64,000 bases of DNA from Tardiphaga robiniae (lineage in GTDB: Bacteria; Pseudomonadota; Alphaproteobacteria; Rhizobiales; Xanthobacteraceae), in the NCBI RefSeq assembly GCF_001618955.1, contig NZ_LVYV01000012.1, forward strand, positions 62,001 to 126,000, written 5' to 3'. Each line of letters starts with the position of its first letter. Position 1 is the first letter of the stretch. The notes under the pieces are model-generated. The model ran no database searches, was not told where the DNA came from, and saw only the letters and a program-made list of their open reading frames with translations. The position numbers were made by a program, and so were the translations under genes. This document shows, piece after piece, positions 52,074-62,622 of this stretch.

Positions 52074-53810
52074 CTAGCCCACCGCCGGCTTCGGCAGCGA
52101 TGCCGGGTCCAGCCACGGACGCGCGGATGACGCGAGGCCGGTGAGGCGACCCTGAATGTAGTCGCAGCCCCAGTCGCGCAGCATCAGGCCGGACTCCTCG
52201 TCCTGCACCCATTCGGCGACGGTCTTGATGCCGAGCCGGTGGCACAGATCGATCAGGGTCTGCACGAAGGCGCGGTCGTCGGCGGAATGCGCGATGTTCT
52301 GTACGAAGGCGCCGTCGATCTTGACGATGTCGACGCCGAGCTTACGCAGGTTACGGAACGAGGTGTAGCCGGCGCCGAAATCGTCGATGGCGATGCGGCT
52401 GCCGAAATTCTTCAGCCGCGTGACGAAGCCGCGGACGTCGTCGAGGTCCTGGATGGCCACGGTCTCGGTGATCTCGACGATCAGCCGCTGCGCGACGCCG
52501 GGATGCGCTGCCATCATCGACTCGATGGAGGTCCACCAGTCCGGGTCCATCGTCGTGTCCGGCGAGATGTTCAGCGACAGCTGCACATCCGGCGCGGCGG
52601 CGAGTTCGGCAACAACCAGTTCGAGCACGCGGTGATCGACCAGCCGGATCAGTCCCAGCTTCTCGGCGACCGGCACGATATCCGGCGCCAGCAGCAGCTG
52701 CCCGTCATCCTGCTTCATGCGCACCAGCGCTTCATAGAAAGCGGGGGTACGGCTGTCGGCATGCATCACGGGTTCGAAGGCCGTGACGATGCGGCGCTCG
52801 TTCAGCGCAGTCACGATCTCGTCGGTGACGCGGATATTGACGCGGCGCTGCGCATCGCGCTCCACATTCGGCCGCCACAGGGCAAAGCTGCCGTGGCGGC
52901 GGCGCTTGGCGCCGTTCAGGGTTTCCTGCGCGCGGTTGACGGCTTCGTTGACGTTCTGCGCATAGCGGGGAACGCTGACGGCGCCGATGGTGGCGGTCAC
53001 CGAGACCGGGCCGGACTGGGTTGGAATGACCTCGTCGCGGATGCCGACAAGAAAGCGCTCGGCGGCGATCGTGGCATCGTCAACGGTGCAGTTCTTCAGG
53101 ATCAGCCCGAACTTGTTGCCGGAGAAGCGGCCCATCACATCGCCGCCGCGCAGCCGCGCGCGAATCCGCCTGGCGATCTCGACGATCACTTCATCCGCGA
53201 TATCGAAGCCGAAGGCGTCGTTGATCCGCGCCAGATGATCGATGCCGATCAGCATGAAAGCAAAGGACGAACGAAAGCGCGTCGCTTCCTCGATCGCTTC
53301 GGCGAGGGACGCCAGAAGATGCGTGCGATTGAGTTCGCCGGTGACGGGATCGTGCTGCGCCAGTTTCAGCAGTTGCTCGTCGCGGGCATGGCGTTCGCTG
53401 TCGATGCGGACGACGCCTTCGACGCGTACCGCCTTGCCGTCGGCATCGGCGCGGCAGTTGCCGCTTTCCTCGATCCACAGCACGGCGGCGGTGGTCGTGG
53501 CGCGCAATCCGTATTCGATCCGGTAGGTGCCGCCGCCGGAAGCGAGTGCCTTGGCTAGTGCCTCGGTGCGAATGCCGCGCTGCGGCTCAATGAGAGTCGC
53601 CAGCTCGGCGCCGCTGGCGATGGTCGCGGGGGAAATGTCGGTGAAGATGGCGGCGGCCTGGTCGGTCCAGGTGATCCGGTCGCTGGCGATGTCCCAGATG
53701 AAGGCGGCCTGGCCGAGTGCGGCCAGAATCTCTGCTGCCTGCGGCTCGGAAAAGCCCGCGGCGCTTTGGGAAACAGCGGATGTCAAAGTCGCCTCGTTTT
53801 GGGACGTCAT
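52074..53810 (-). CDS. EAL phosphodiesterase with a degenerate GGDEF domain
   Basis: A 578-residue cytoplasmic protein that probably hydrolyses c-di-GMP. Residues about 20-130 look like a PAS fold, about 150-310 a GGDEF domain whose active-site motif is SGNKF (220-224) rather than GGDEF. It is therefore unlikely to make c-di-GMP and may be regulatory. Residues about 320-560 form the EAL domain with FYEALVRM, LNISPDT, IVEITETVA, IDDFGAGYTSF, VKIDGAF and VAEWVQD, which keep the main catalytic and metal residues. Start ATG at 53810. Confidence 0.92.
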   Translation of the reverse strand: MTSQNEATLTSAVSQSAAGFSEPQAAEILAALGQAAFIWDIASDRITWTDQAAAIFTDISPATIASGAELATLIEPQRGIRTEALAKALASGGGTYRIEYGLRATTTAAVLWIEESGNCRADADGKAVRVEGVVRIDSERHARDEQLLKLAQHDPVTGELNRTHLLASLAEAIEEATRFRSSFAFMLIGIDHLARINDAFGFDIADEVIVEIARRIRARLRGGDVMGRFSGNKFGLILKNCTVDDATIAAERFLVGIRDEVIPTQSGPVSVTATIGAVSVPRYAQNVNEAVNRAQETLNGAKRRRHGSFALWRPNVERDAQRRVNIRVTDEIVTALNERRIVTAFEPVMHADSRTPAFYEALVRMKQDDGQLLLAPDIVPVAEKLGLIRLVDHRVLELVVAELAAAPDVQLSLNISPDTTMDPDWWTSIESMMAAHPGVAQRLIVEITETVAIQDLDDVRGFVTRLKNFGSRIAIDDFGAGYTSFRNLRKLGVDIVKIDGAFVQNIAHSADDRAFVQTLIDLCHRLGIKTVAEWVQDEESGLMLRDWGCDYIQGRLTGLASSARPWLDPASLPKPAVG

Positions 53811-54017
53811 CGGGTGATTCGCCCCCCGACAATACGGCTCAGATCGCTACAATCGTTAGTCAAAGTTCCTAAAGACTTAAGAAAGTGTAGCCGGGCAGGC
53901 CTTCGCAAACCTGATGAGGCCCCGATCTGAGTTGTGGAGAGCCGCGGCACGACCCTTGCGACGCAGAGGGTGGAGGGGCAACCCTCGTCCCGAATTGAGA
54001 CGCGAGCACTGTTAACA

Positions 54018-54344
54018 ATGTCGATTTCCGCGACCCGCGCTTACGCCACGACGCCGCATCCGATGCGGCGCGCCGGCGATTTCGTGGTCGAGAAAGATTC
54101 GGTCATCGTGGAGGCCGTCGCGCTGACGCGGCTTGAGCCGGTGCAGCATACCAACCCGGTGTCGTCGCGCGTGGCGCGGCCCGATGCATCCTTCATCGCA
54201 CATCTGATCGCGACCGCCGAGCAGGCGCCGCAAACGCGGGTGCTGCGCCGCGCGGATGTGGCCGATGTCGAGGCGGCCTATCGGGCGGTGGCAAATATGT
54301 ATGTTGCGGGATCGGCGAGCGGTCGGACGCAGCGAGTGATCTGA
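54018..54344 (+). CDS. Hypothetical protein, 108 residues
   Basis: No family recognised. After a short start (MSISATRAYATTPHPMRR) it has a strand-rich stretch (VEKDSVIVEAVALTRLEPV) and a helix-forming end (HLIATAEQAPQTRVLRRADV, VEAAYRAVANMY). The frame is open from 53934, but the ATG at 54018 gives a plausible start. Third-position bias looks coding. Cytoplasmic, no membrane segments. Confidence 0.6.
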   Translation: MSISATRAYATTPHPMRRAGDFVVEKDSVIVEAVALTRLEPVQHTNPVSSRVARPDASFIAHLIATAEQAPQTRVLRRADVADVEAAYRAVANMYVAGSASGRTQRVI

Positions 54345-54597
54345 CTTTTCTTTTCCCTCCCTCCAGCGCAGCGAAGCTGCGCGCAGTGGGGAGGGTCGGC
54401 CGAACCCTGATGATGCGTAGCATCGTTAGGGTGAAGGACGGGGTGGGGCAGCCCCACGCTCGACAGCGTATGTTGAAACACCCCGCCCGTCACGTTGCTC
54501 GCTATCGCTCGCAACGCGCCACCCATGGCGGACGAATTCGTCCGCCAGACCCCACTGCGCGCAGCTTCGCTGCGCTTGAGGGAGGGATTAAGACAAC
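54345..54597. repeat. Intergenic mosaic repeat
   Basis: Has the CTCCCTCCAGCGCAGCGAAG and GTGGGGAGGGTCGG pieces that also occur at 46300-46412, plus inverted copies at the right end (CGCAGCTTCGCTGCGCTTGA, GGGAGG). The two ends form a large inverted repeat. No gene is seen inside. Confidence 0.65.
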
Positions 54598-55269
54598 TTA
54601 CGTCTTGGGCTTGTCGTCAGGCGAAGCCACGCCACCCGGCTGCAAATCCGGCGACGTGATTTGCGGCGACGTATGCGCCACGACTTCCGGCGGGACCGGG
54701 GTCGGTTCAAGTTTCGGCTCGATCCGTTCGATCTTCTCGACCTTCGGCTCCGGACGATCGGTCAACACGGCTTCGGCGACGGACGTCGCGGCCGGAACGT
54801 GAGCGGGCGGAGGCGTCGGAGCGACCGGCGCTGGCGCGGGCTCATAACGCGGTGCCGGCTCCGGTGCATAGACCGGTGCGGCGACGCGGCGCGGACGGCG
54901 GGCGCGGAGCGAGATGCCGGCGAGGAAATCCACCATCGCCGTCAGGGTGATCAGGAAGAAGGTCGCGTTGCCGAATTTCGGCAGCATCACGAATTCAGTA
55001 GCTGCCGCGCCGAACACCAGCAGCGACAGGAAATGGTCGGTGAAATATTTCGGCGCCGGGCGGGCAGCGCGCATCACTTCGAGCCACAGCAGGAGAATGC
55101 TGAGCGCAACGAGCAGGTCGTTGAGCGTCACCATCCAGATGTCTTTCGACATCAGCGTGATCGGGAAGAGGGGGATCGGGCCCGACAGCGCGAGGTCGGG
55201 CATCAGGAAGGCGATGATGTTGCAGATCGCCACTGGAATCAGCAGCAGCGGGAAACCGATCGACGCCAT
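54598..55269 (-). CDS. Membrane protein with a Pro/Glu-rich cytoplasmic tail, hypothetical
   Basis: A 223-residue protein. Four hydrophobic segments occupy about 4-25, 38-60, 78-98 and 104-122 (GFPLLLIPVAICNIIAFLM, LLVALSILLLWLEVM). Residues 125-223 are disordered, rich in proline and alanine (PAPRYEPAPAPVAPTPPPAH) and glutamate. ATG at 55269. No family recognised. The tail resembles linkers that bind protein partners. Confidence 0.72.
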   Translation of the reverse strand: MASIGFPLLLIPVAICNIIAFLMPDLALSGPIPLFPITLMSKDIWMVTLNDLLVALSILLLWLEVMRAARPAPKYFTDHFLSLLVFGAAATEFVMLPKFGNATFFLITLTAMVDFLAGISLRARRPRRVAAPVYAPEPAPRYEPAPAPVAPTPPPAHVPAATSVAEAVLTDRPEPKVEKIERIEPKLEPTPVPPEVVAHTSPQITSPDLQPGGVASPDDKPKT

Positions 55270-55542
55270 CGAAGGCCTTCTTTGCAAGCGAGAGAACCAG
55301 AACGCATGTCGGCGATGCAGGACATCACCAAGGTGACGACATCACCGAGGTGACGCGAGCGCATCACCGGGACAACGCATTAGCTCCAGAGTTGGAGCGA
55401 ATTCGGGCGGAAGACCAGTTCAGAATTATTGTCTGAACAGTTTTCTCGACTTGCCCGCTGGCGCTTCGACCCGCTTGACCGGACCTTACGTGGATGATCG
55501 AAGGCGGCGCCACCTGACGCGGCGCTGCCCTCCATCCAGTGG

Positions 55543-55728
55543 TCAGGATTCTTTCTTCACCTTCAGAACCTGACGACCCTTGTACATGCCGGTCTTCAGG
55601 TCGAGGTGGTGCGGACGGCGCAGTTCGCCGGAGTCCTTGTCCTCGACATAGGTCGGGGTCTTGAGCGCGTCAGCCGAACGACGCATGCCACGCCGCGACG
55701 GCGATGTTTTTCTTCTCGGAACGGCCAT
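55543..55728 (-). CDS. rpmF: 50S ribosomal protein L32
   Basis: A 61-residue basic ribosomal protein, unmistakable from [20 protein letters not shown] and the [19 protein letters not shown] end. The ATG at 55728 follows AAGGA. It lacks the zinc-binding cysteine pair of some L32 proteins, as usual in alphaproteobacteria. mtgA is the next gene upstream on the same strand, ending 287 bases before it. Confidence 0.97.
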   Translation of the reverse strand: MAVPRRKTSPSRRGMRRSADALKTPTYVEDKDSGELRRPHHLDLKTGMYKGRQVLKVKKES

Positions 55729-55884
55729 AGGAAAAGTCCTTGCAGGTTCTTGGCAGATGGTTTCGATCGGCGCCCGGTGACAGGCGGCCAGCACAGAACG
55801 CGCGGGCAAAATCGCTGATAAGGCCGGGCTTATAACGGAATGACGACGCGATGGCTAGGGCGCAGCCGCGGGAATTTTGGCCCA

Positions 55885-56015
55885 AAGCTCGTCATTCCGG
55901 GACAGGACCGGCGGCGGAGCCGACGGGCATGGGCCCGGAATCCCAAAGTGTTTTGAACATATCGGGATTCCGGGTTCGCGTCCGGCCGTGCCGGCCGCGC
56001 CCCGGAATGACAGCC
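55885..56015. repeat. REP-like mosaic repeat
   Basis: Left end GCTCGTCATTCCGGGACAGG and right end GCCCCGGAATGACAGC are complementary. Inside is TATCGGGATTCCGGG. Same family as 51925-52070. It lies between rpmF and mtgA. Confidence 0.65.
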
Positions 56016-56677
56016 TAGTTCCAGCACCGCTGCAACTCCGCCGCCTGCGCCCGCGCCATATAGGTTCCCGCCAGACGCCGCACCCCCGGCCCCGGCGTCC
56101 GGGCACTGCGGGTGACCGGATTGGGCAGGATCGCCGCCAGGAGCGCGGCTTCCCGGGCCGACAGGCTCGAGGCTGGCCGATTGAAGGCATATTCGGCGCC
56201 GGCCTGGGCGCCAAACTGCCCGGATGGGCCCATTTCGGCGATATTCAGGTAGATTTCCAGGATCCGCTGCTTGGACAGCATCAGATCGACCCACATGGCC
56301 AGCGGGATTTCGAGGCCCTTGCGGATCACGCTGCGGCCCGACCACAGGAACAGGTTTTTCGCCACCTGCTGGGTGATGGTGGAACCGCCGCCGGAGACTT
56401 CGCCGTCCTGGGCGTCCTCAATGGCATTTTGCAGGGAATCCCAGTCGATGCCGCGATGGCTGCAGAATTTGGCGTCTTCGGACGCGACCACGCTGCGCGG
56501 CAGCGCCGGCGACATGGTCTTGAGATCGACCCAGGTCCGCTGCACGGGGGAACCGGTGATCCAGCGCCATGCCATCAGCGCCGAGATCGGCTGGCCGACG
56601 GCATAAAGCGGCGTCAGCAGATAGGGCAGCGCGAGGAGCAGGATCCCGATCAGGATGAGGCGGCGGATGAGGCGCAA
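56015..56677 (-). CDS. mtgA: Monofunctional biosynthetic peptidoglycan transglycosylase
   Basis: A 220-residue inner-membrane GT51 enzyme that polymerises glycan strands. An N-terminal anchor (about 7-27, [19 protein letters not shown]) is followed by the catalytic motifs [36 protein letters not shown] and [15 protein letters not shown]. It lacks a transpeptidase domain, as expected. Length is normal. Confidence 0.95.
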   Translation of the reverse strand: MRLIRRLILIGILLLALPYLLTPLYAVGQPISALMAWRWITGSPVQRTWVDLKTMSPALPRSVVASEDAKFCSHRGIDWDSLQNAIEDAQDGEVSGGGSTITQQVAKNLFLWSGRSVIRKGLEIPLAMWVDLMLSKQRILEIYLNIAEMGPSGQFGAQAGAEYAFNRPASSLSAREAALLAAILPNPVTRSARTPGPGVRRLAGTYMARAQAAELQRCWN

Positions 56678-56845
56678 GAGCGGCGTTCCCGGTCGGAGCT
56701 ATGCCGCTGATAAAGCGGGCTTTCCCCGCTCTTTTCAAGCCGGTTAAGCTTGCCGCGACCAATCGCGGCGGGACGCCGCAGGCGCAATTGACGTGGCCTT
56801 TGCCATAGAGGATTGTCCGGCCAAATTGTTCTGGAGCTATTCTTA

Positions 56846-57772
56846 ATGTCGACCGGTGCTTCCACCAAAGATTTTGCCTCGCGCCTGGACCAGACCGCGG
56901 ACGATACCGAAGCCGTACTGACCAAAGTGCTCGCCGATGGCGTGCTACCCGATGAAATCGCCCGGCCGAAGCGGCTGATGGATGCGATGCGTTACTCCTC
57001 GCTCGGCGGCGGCAAGCGTTTGCGCCCGTTCCTGGTGGTGGAGAGCGCTGCGGTATTCGGTGTGCATCGCGAGCAGGCGCTGCTGGTTGGCGCCGCCCTC
57101 GAATGCATCCACTGCTATTCGCTGATTCATGACGACCTGCCGGCGATGGATAACAGCGATCTGCGCCGGGGACGTCCGACCCTGCACAAGGCCACCGACG
57201 ATGCCACCGCGATCCTCGCCGGCGACGCGCTGCTGACGCTGGCCTTCGACATCGTCACCCGCGACGAGATCCACGAAGACGCCACCGTGCGCCTGCTGCT
57301 GACCCGGGCGCTTGCCCGCTGCGCCGGTCTCGGCGGCATGGTCGGCGGCCAGATGCTCGATCTCGCCGGCGAAGGCCGCTTTGGCGACACGGGGCCGGTG
57401 GACGTTGCGCGTGTCCAGCAGATGAAGACCGGTGCGCTGCTGCGTTACGGCGTCATCGCCGGCGCGCTGCTCGGCCAGGCCACGCAGAAGGAATACAAGG
57501 CGCTCGACGATTACGGCCGCGCGCTCGGCGAAGCCTTCCAGATCGCCGATGATTTGCTCGACGTCGAAGGCGACGCCGCGGCGCTCGGCAAGCCCGCAGG
57601 CGCCGATGCCGCGCTGAACAAGACGACGTTCGTCACGCAGCTCGGCGTCGAGGGCGCCAGGAAGCGTGTCGCCGATCTGATCGCGACGGCCGACGCATCG
57701 CTGTCGATCTTCGGCGCCAAGGGCGACGTGCTGCGCGCTGCTGCCCGCTTCGTGGCCGAGCGCAAGAACTAA
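56846..57772 (+). CDS. ispA: Polyprenyl synthetase, farnesyl diphosphate synthase type
   Basis: Condenses dimethylallyl/geranyl diphosphate with isopentenyl diphosphate. The 308-residue protein has the first aspartate-rich motif in LIHDDLPAMDNSDLRRGRPT (DDxxxxD) and the second in FQIADDLLDVEGD. GGKRLRPFLV is the substrate-binding region. The ATG at 56846 has GGAG upstream. Insertion of two residues in the first motif and overall length point to a short-chain (C15/C20) enzyme. ispG lies in the same window but on the other strand at 60.3-61.6 kb. Confidence 0.93.
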   Translation: MSTGASTKDFASRLDQTADDTEAVLTKVLADGVLPDEIARPKRLMDAMRYSSLGGGKRLRPFLVVESAAVFGVHREQALLVGAALECIHCYSLIHDDLPAMDNSDLRRGRPTLHKATDDATAILAGDALLTLAFDIVTRDEIHEDATVRLLLTRALARCAGLGGMVGGQMLDLAGEGRFGDTGPVDVARVQQMKTGALLRYGVIAGALLGQATQKEYKALDDYGRALGEAFQIADDLLDVEGDAAALGKPAGADAALNKTTFVTQLGVEGARKRVADLIATADASLSIFGAKGDVLRAAARFVAERKN

Positions 57773-57785
57773 GGAAGACCTGATC

Positions 57786-58484
57786 ATGTCGGAGGCGGGC
57801 AAGGATCTCGATGAGCTCCTTGTCCGTTTTCGCAAGATGCCGGCGCCGCTCCGCGTCGTCTATGGGCGACCGCGCACGTTTCTGGCGCTTCTGATCGGCA
57901 TCGTCGCATTCTTCGTGCTGCCGTCGTCGCTGCGGCTGGTGACGCGTCTGCTGATCGGCTGGGACGTGTTCATCGCGTTCTATCTCATGCTGGTCTACGG
58001 CATGATGCTGTCAAGCGGCGGTCAGAAACACATCCGCCGCAACGCCGCCCTGCAGGACGATGGCAGTTTCATCATTCTGCTGGTGGCGGCTCTGGGTGCC
58101 TTCGCCAGCATCGCGGCCATTGTGTTCGAACTTGGCGAGGGCCATCGCACGGCCTGGGAGTTGACGCTGGCGATCGTCACCATCGCCTCGTCCTGGGCCG
58201 CCGTACACACGACCTTCTCGCTGCATTATGCCCATCAATTCTATCGCGGAGCCAAACCCGGCGGCCTGGCATTTCCGTCTGGCGATGACGACACGAAGGA
58301 ACAGCCCGACTATTGGGACTTCGTGTATTTCTCCTTTGTCATCGGCATGACCGCGCAGGTCTCCGACGTCGGCATCACCGTGAAGTCGATCCGCCGCACC
58401 GCCACGGCCCACGGCATCGTCTCCTTCATCTTCAACACCGCGCTGGTGGCGCTGATGGTCAATATCGCGGCAAGCGCGATTTGA
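57786..58484 (+). CDS. DUF1345 family membrane protein
   Basis: A 232-residue protein with five likely helices (LLIGIVAFFVLPSSLRLV, IAFYLMLVYGMML, FIILLVAALGAFASIAAIVF and others). Family landmarks are AVHTTFSLHYAHQFYRG and PDYWDFVYFSFVIGMTAQVSD. It starts 13 bases after the ispA stop and may be co-transcribed. Function unknown. Confidence 0.9.
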   Translation: MSEAGKDLDELLVRFRKMPAPLRVVYGRPRTFLALLIGIVAFFVLPSSLRLVTRLLIGWDVFIAFYLMLVYGMMLSSGGQKHIRRNAALQDDGSFIILLVAALGAFASIAAIVFELGEGHRTAWELTLAIVTIASSWAAVHTTFSLHYAHQFYRGAKPGGLAFPSGDDDTKEQPDYWDFVYFSFVIGMTAQVSDVGITVKSIRRTATAHGIVSFIFNTALVALMVNIAASAI

Positions 58485-58501
58485 GCTTCGACCTCTCCGC
58501 C

Positions 58502-58593
58502 GTCATTGCGAGGAGCGAAGCGACGCGGCAATCCAGAAGGCCACAAGCGAAGTAAGACTGGATTGCTTTGTCGCAAGGGCTCCTCGCAATGAC
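58502..58593. repeat. Palindromic repeat of the 'gtcattgcgaggagc' type
   Basis: GTCATTGCGAGGAGC (58502-58516) pairs perfectly with GCTCCTCGCAATGAC (58579-58593), enclosing CAATCCAG / CTGGATTG. A common dispersed repeat of Bradyrhizobiaceae genomes. It sits between DUF1345 and the antiporter gene and would form a large hairpin. Confidence 0.75.
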
Positions 58594-58652
58594 GATCGCA
58601 TTGACCTCCCTTGTCATCCGGGCAAATTAGGCACGTAGAGGATGTCGCCCGC

Positions 58653-60257
58653 GTGGAAGCCAAATTTCAGATTTTCCTGGTTTTGATCGCTGCGCTTGCG
58701 GGCACGGCGTGGCTGGCCAAGCGCATCAGCATCGCCCCGGCGATCCTGCTTTTGCTGGCCGGTATTGCACTGGCCTTCGTGCCGGGCATGCCCTCGATCC
58801 AACTGCCGCCGGACGTGGTGCTGCTGGGCGTGCTGCCGCCGCTGATCTATTCGGCCTCCGTTGCCATGAGCTGGCGCGAATTCCGCGCCAATCTGCGCAT
58901 CATCACGCTGCTCGCGGTCGGCTGCGTGATCTTCACCGCGTGCCTCGTCGCAACCGCGACGCACTATCTGATCGGTCTGCCGTGGTCGGTCGGCTTCCTG
59001 CTCGGCGCCATCGTCGCCCCGCCGGACGTGGTGGCGCCGCTGGCGATTGCGCGAAAACTCGGCCTGCCACGCCGGATGCTGGTCGTGCTGGAAGGCGAGG
59101 GGCTCGCCAATGATGCGACGACGCTGATCCTGTATCGCTTCGCGGTGGTGGCGATCACCACGGGAGCGTTCTCGATGTCAAAGGCGGCGGGCACCTTCGT
59201 CGCTATTCTCGCTTGCGAACTCGTCTTCGGTCTGGCCATCGGCTGGCTCAGCCTGCGCATGCGTCACCGCGCGCGCGATCCGCAGGTCGAAATCACGCTG
59301 TCGCTGCTGACGCCCTATGTCGCCTATCTGATCCCCGAACATTTCGGTGGCTCCGGTATCATCGCCACCGTCGCCTGCGGTCTCTACATCTCGTGGAACG
59401 GCCCGTTGCTGATCTCCGCAGCAACGCGTTTGCAGGGCATCTTCTTCTGGGATTTGGTGATCTATCTGGTCGAGGGCCTACTGTTCCTGCTGACCGGCTT
59501 CCAGATGCGGGCGCTGATCGAAAAGTCGAAGGCATTTCCGTTCGCCGACATCATGCTGGCCACGGTGCTCGTCACCGTCGTGATCATCGTGGCACGGTTC
59601 GTCTGGGTCTATGCGGCGATTTATGTGCCGCGCTGGCTCAGCGCGGACCTGCGTAAACGCGATCCGGCGCCGAACTGGCAATGGACCTTCGTTATCGCCT
59701 TCACCGGCGTGCGTGGTGCGGTGTCGCTGGCCGCAGCGCTGGCGCTGCCATTCACGCTGGTCTCGAACGAAGGCTTTCCGTCGCGCGACCTGATCCTGTT
59801 CGTCTCGTTCAACATCATCCTGATCACGCTGGTCGGATTCGGCCTGTGCCTGCCCATCGTGGTGAAGTGGCTCGGCGTGACCAAAATCGGCCGCGAGGAA
59901 TATATCGCCGAGCACGAGGCTGAACTCGCCACGCGCCGCGAGGCACTGGCGACAGCCCTGGCGCGGCTCGATGCCATGACCGATGATCGCGAACTGTCCG
60001 ACGAAGTCGTGAAACTGCTTCGCGCGCGCCACGAAAGCCGCTCGAACCAGTTACCGGGCGAGCTCGATCCCGACGTGGATGTCTCGGCGGTGGGCATCGA
60101 TCTGGTGCGCGAACTCATCAAGGCCGAGCGCAAATTCATCCACGCGCAGCTGCGCGACGGCAAGATCACCGACGAAAGCAGACGGCGGATCGAGCGCGAT
60201 CTCGATCTGGAAGAGGCGGGGCTGACCAATCGTGAGTTTCGGCGGATTCCGCTTTAG
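58653..60257 (+). CDS. Na+/H+ antiporter, CPA1 (NhaP-like) family
   Basis: A 534-residue membrane antiporter for pH and sodium balance. The core has about 12 helices with LGAIVAPPDVVAPLAIARKLG, VVLEGEGLANDATTLILYRF and FTGVRGAVSLAAALALP, all CPA1 landmarks. A C-terminal cytoplasmic part of about 120 charged residues follows. The GTG at 58653 is preferred since the open frame upstream is repeat DNA. It ends 75 bases from the convergent ispG gene. Confidence 0.92.
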   Translation: MEAKFQIFLVLIAALAGTAWLAKRISIAPAILLLLAGIALAFVPGMPSIQLPPDVVLLGVLPPLIYSASVAMSWREFRANLRIITLLAVGCVIFTACLVATATHYLIGLPWSVGFLLGAIVAPPDVVAPLAIARKLGLPRRMLVVLEGEGLANDATTLILYRFAVVAITTGAFSMSKAAGTFVAILACELVFGLAIGWLSLRMRHRARDPQVEITLSLLTPYVAYLIPEHFGGSGIIATVACGLYISWNGPLLISAATRLQGIFFWDLVIYLVEGLLFLLTGFQMRALIEKSKAFPFADIMLATVLVTVVIIVARFVWVYAAIYVPRWLSADLRKRDPAPNWQWTFVIAFTGVRGAVSLAAALALPFTLVSNEGFPSRDLILFVSFNIILITLVGFGLCLPIVVKWLGVTKIGREEYIAEHEAELATRREALATALARLDAMTDDRELSDEVVKLLRARHESRSNQLPGELDPDVDVSAVGIDLVRELIKAERKFIHAQLRDGKITDESRRRIERDLDLEEAGLTNREFRRIPL

Positions 60258-60280
60258 GCAGCTATTAGCCGCACAAACGA

Positions 60281-60308
60281 AAACGGCCGGGACGATGCCC
60301 GGCCGTTT
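60281..60308. terminator. Bidirectional terminator between the antiporter and ispG genes
   Basis: AAACGGCCGGG (60281-60291) pairs with CCCGGCCGTTT (60298-60308) over a six-base loop. The stem ends in A/T on both sides, so it can work in both directions. Confidence 0.85.
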
Positions 60309-60332
60309 CAGTTCGTATTTATATGGCGCGGC

Positions 60333-61616
<1,284 letters not shown>

Positions 61617-61665
61617 GGGGTCTCGAATATCAGATTTAGATGACATCCAGCAATGCGTTAGTGGC

Positions 61666-62580
61666 CTAGGCCCTGACCGGTCGGTTAACGAGGACCAGCC
61701 CGGCAACGACCAATAACGCAGCGAGGCCGAAGGCGGGGGTCAGATGGTCGCCCATGATGAGATAGCCTGCCGCGACGCCAAACAAAGGGGTGATGAAGGT
61801 AAAAGCCGACAATTTGCTGGCGGAATAGGTCTTGATCAGCCCGAACCAGAGCAAAAACGTGAATCCGACCACCCAGAAGGCCTGAAACGAGAGCAGGGAC
61901 AGCGCCAGTGGACCGGGAACCCGGGTCACGGTCTCGCCCGCCAGCAGCGCCGCCAGGCCCAGAATCGGGACAGACAGCCCGACCTGGTATCCCAATGCCT
62001 TTTCAGGCGCGACGTAGAGCAACGGGGTCGTTTTGACCACCAGCGTGGTCGCGGCCCATAGTCCCGCACCGGCGACGATCATCAGATCCCCGATCAGCAC
62101 ATCGGCGGTGACGTCGGGCTGCGGGACGCCGATCGCCACGGCGACACCGGCAAAACTCACCGCGAGTCCGGCCCATTGCACCGGGCGCAGGCGTTCGCCC
62201 AGGAACTGATAGGAGCCGAAGGCCACGAAGAACGGCATCGTGTAGAGGAAAACCGCGGCCCGCGAGGCCGTCGTGAATTGCAGGCCGTGAAAGATCAGCA
62301 CGAATTCGATGCCGAACAGCAGGCCGGCAAACAGGCCCGCTTTCAGCGTGCCGTCGCGTTCGAACAGCTTGACGCCGCGCATGCGCGCAATGGCCAGGAT
62401 GACCAGCAGCGCGCCGGCCGAGCGCAGCATCGCCTGCGTGTAAGGCGGGATGTCGTGCAGCACCAGCTTGATGGCGATCTGGTTGAAGCCCCAGGTCAGG
62501 CACAACATCAGGACAAGGGCGATGGCGCCGGCGGTAAGTGCGCGTCCGCCGGGTGGGCTGATGATGGTTTCTGCAGACAT
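61666..62580 (-). CDS. DMT superfamily (EamA) transporter
   Basis: A 304-residue ten-helix exporter/permease of the EamA family: two repeats, each starting near [20 protein letters not shown] and [20 protein letters not shown]. It ends with [15 protein letters not shown]-like [17 protein letters not shown]. Substrate unknown. It lies between zur (43 bases upstream) and ispG (49 bases downstream), all in one direction, so an operon is possible. Confidence 0.9.
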   Translation of the reverse strand: MSAETIISPPGGRALTAGAIALVLMLCLTWGFNQIAIKLVLHDIPPYTQAMLRSAGALLVILAIARMRGVKLFERDGTLKAGLFAGLLFGIEFVLIFHGLQFTTASRAAVFLYTMPFFVAFGSYQFLGERLRPVQWAGLAVSFAGVAVAIGVPQPDVTADVLIGDLMIVAGAGLWAATTLVVKTTPLLYVAPEKALGYQVGLSVPILGLAALLAGETVTRVPGPLALSLLSFQAFWVVGFTFLLWFGLIKTYSASKLSAFTFITPLFGVAAGYLIMGDHLTPAFGLAALLVVAGLVLVNRPVRA

Positions 62581-62622
62581 GAAGCCTCGGGCCCGGCTTG
62601 TCGCCGTGTTGTTATGGGATCG

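Noticed and set aside
52239-53558. 439-codon plus-strand frame opposite the EAL gene
   Set aside because: Antisense shadow; the EAL catalytic motifs are on the minus strand.
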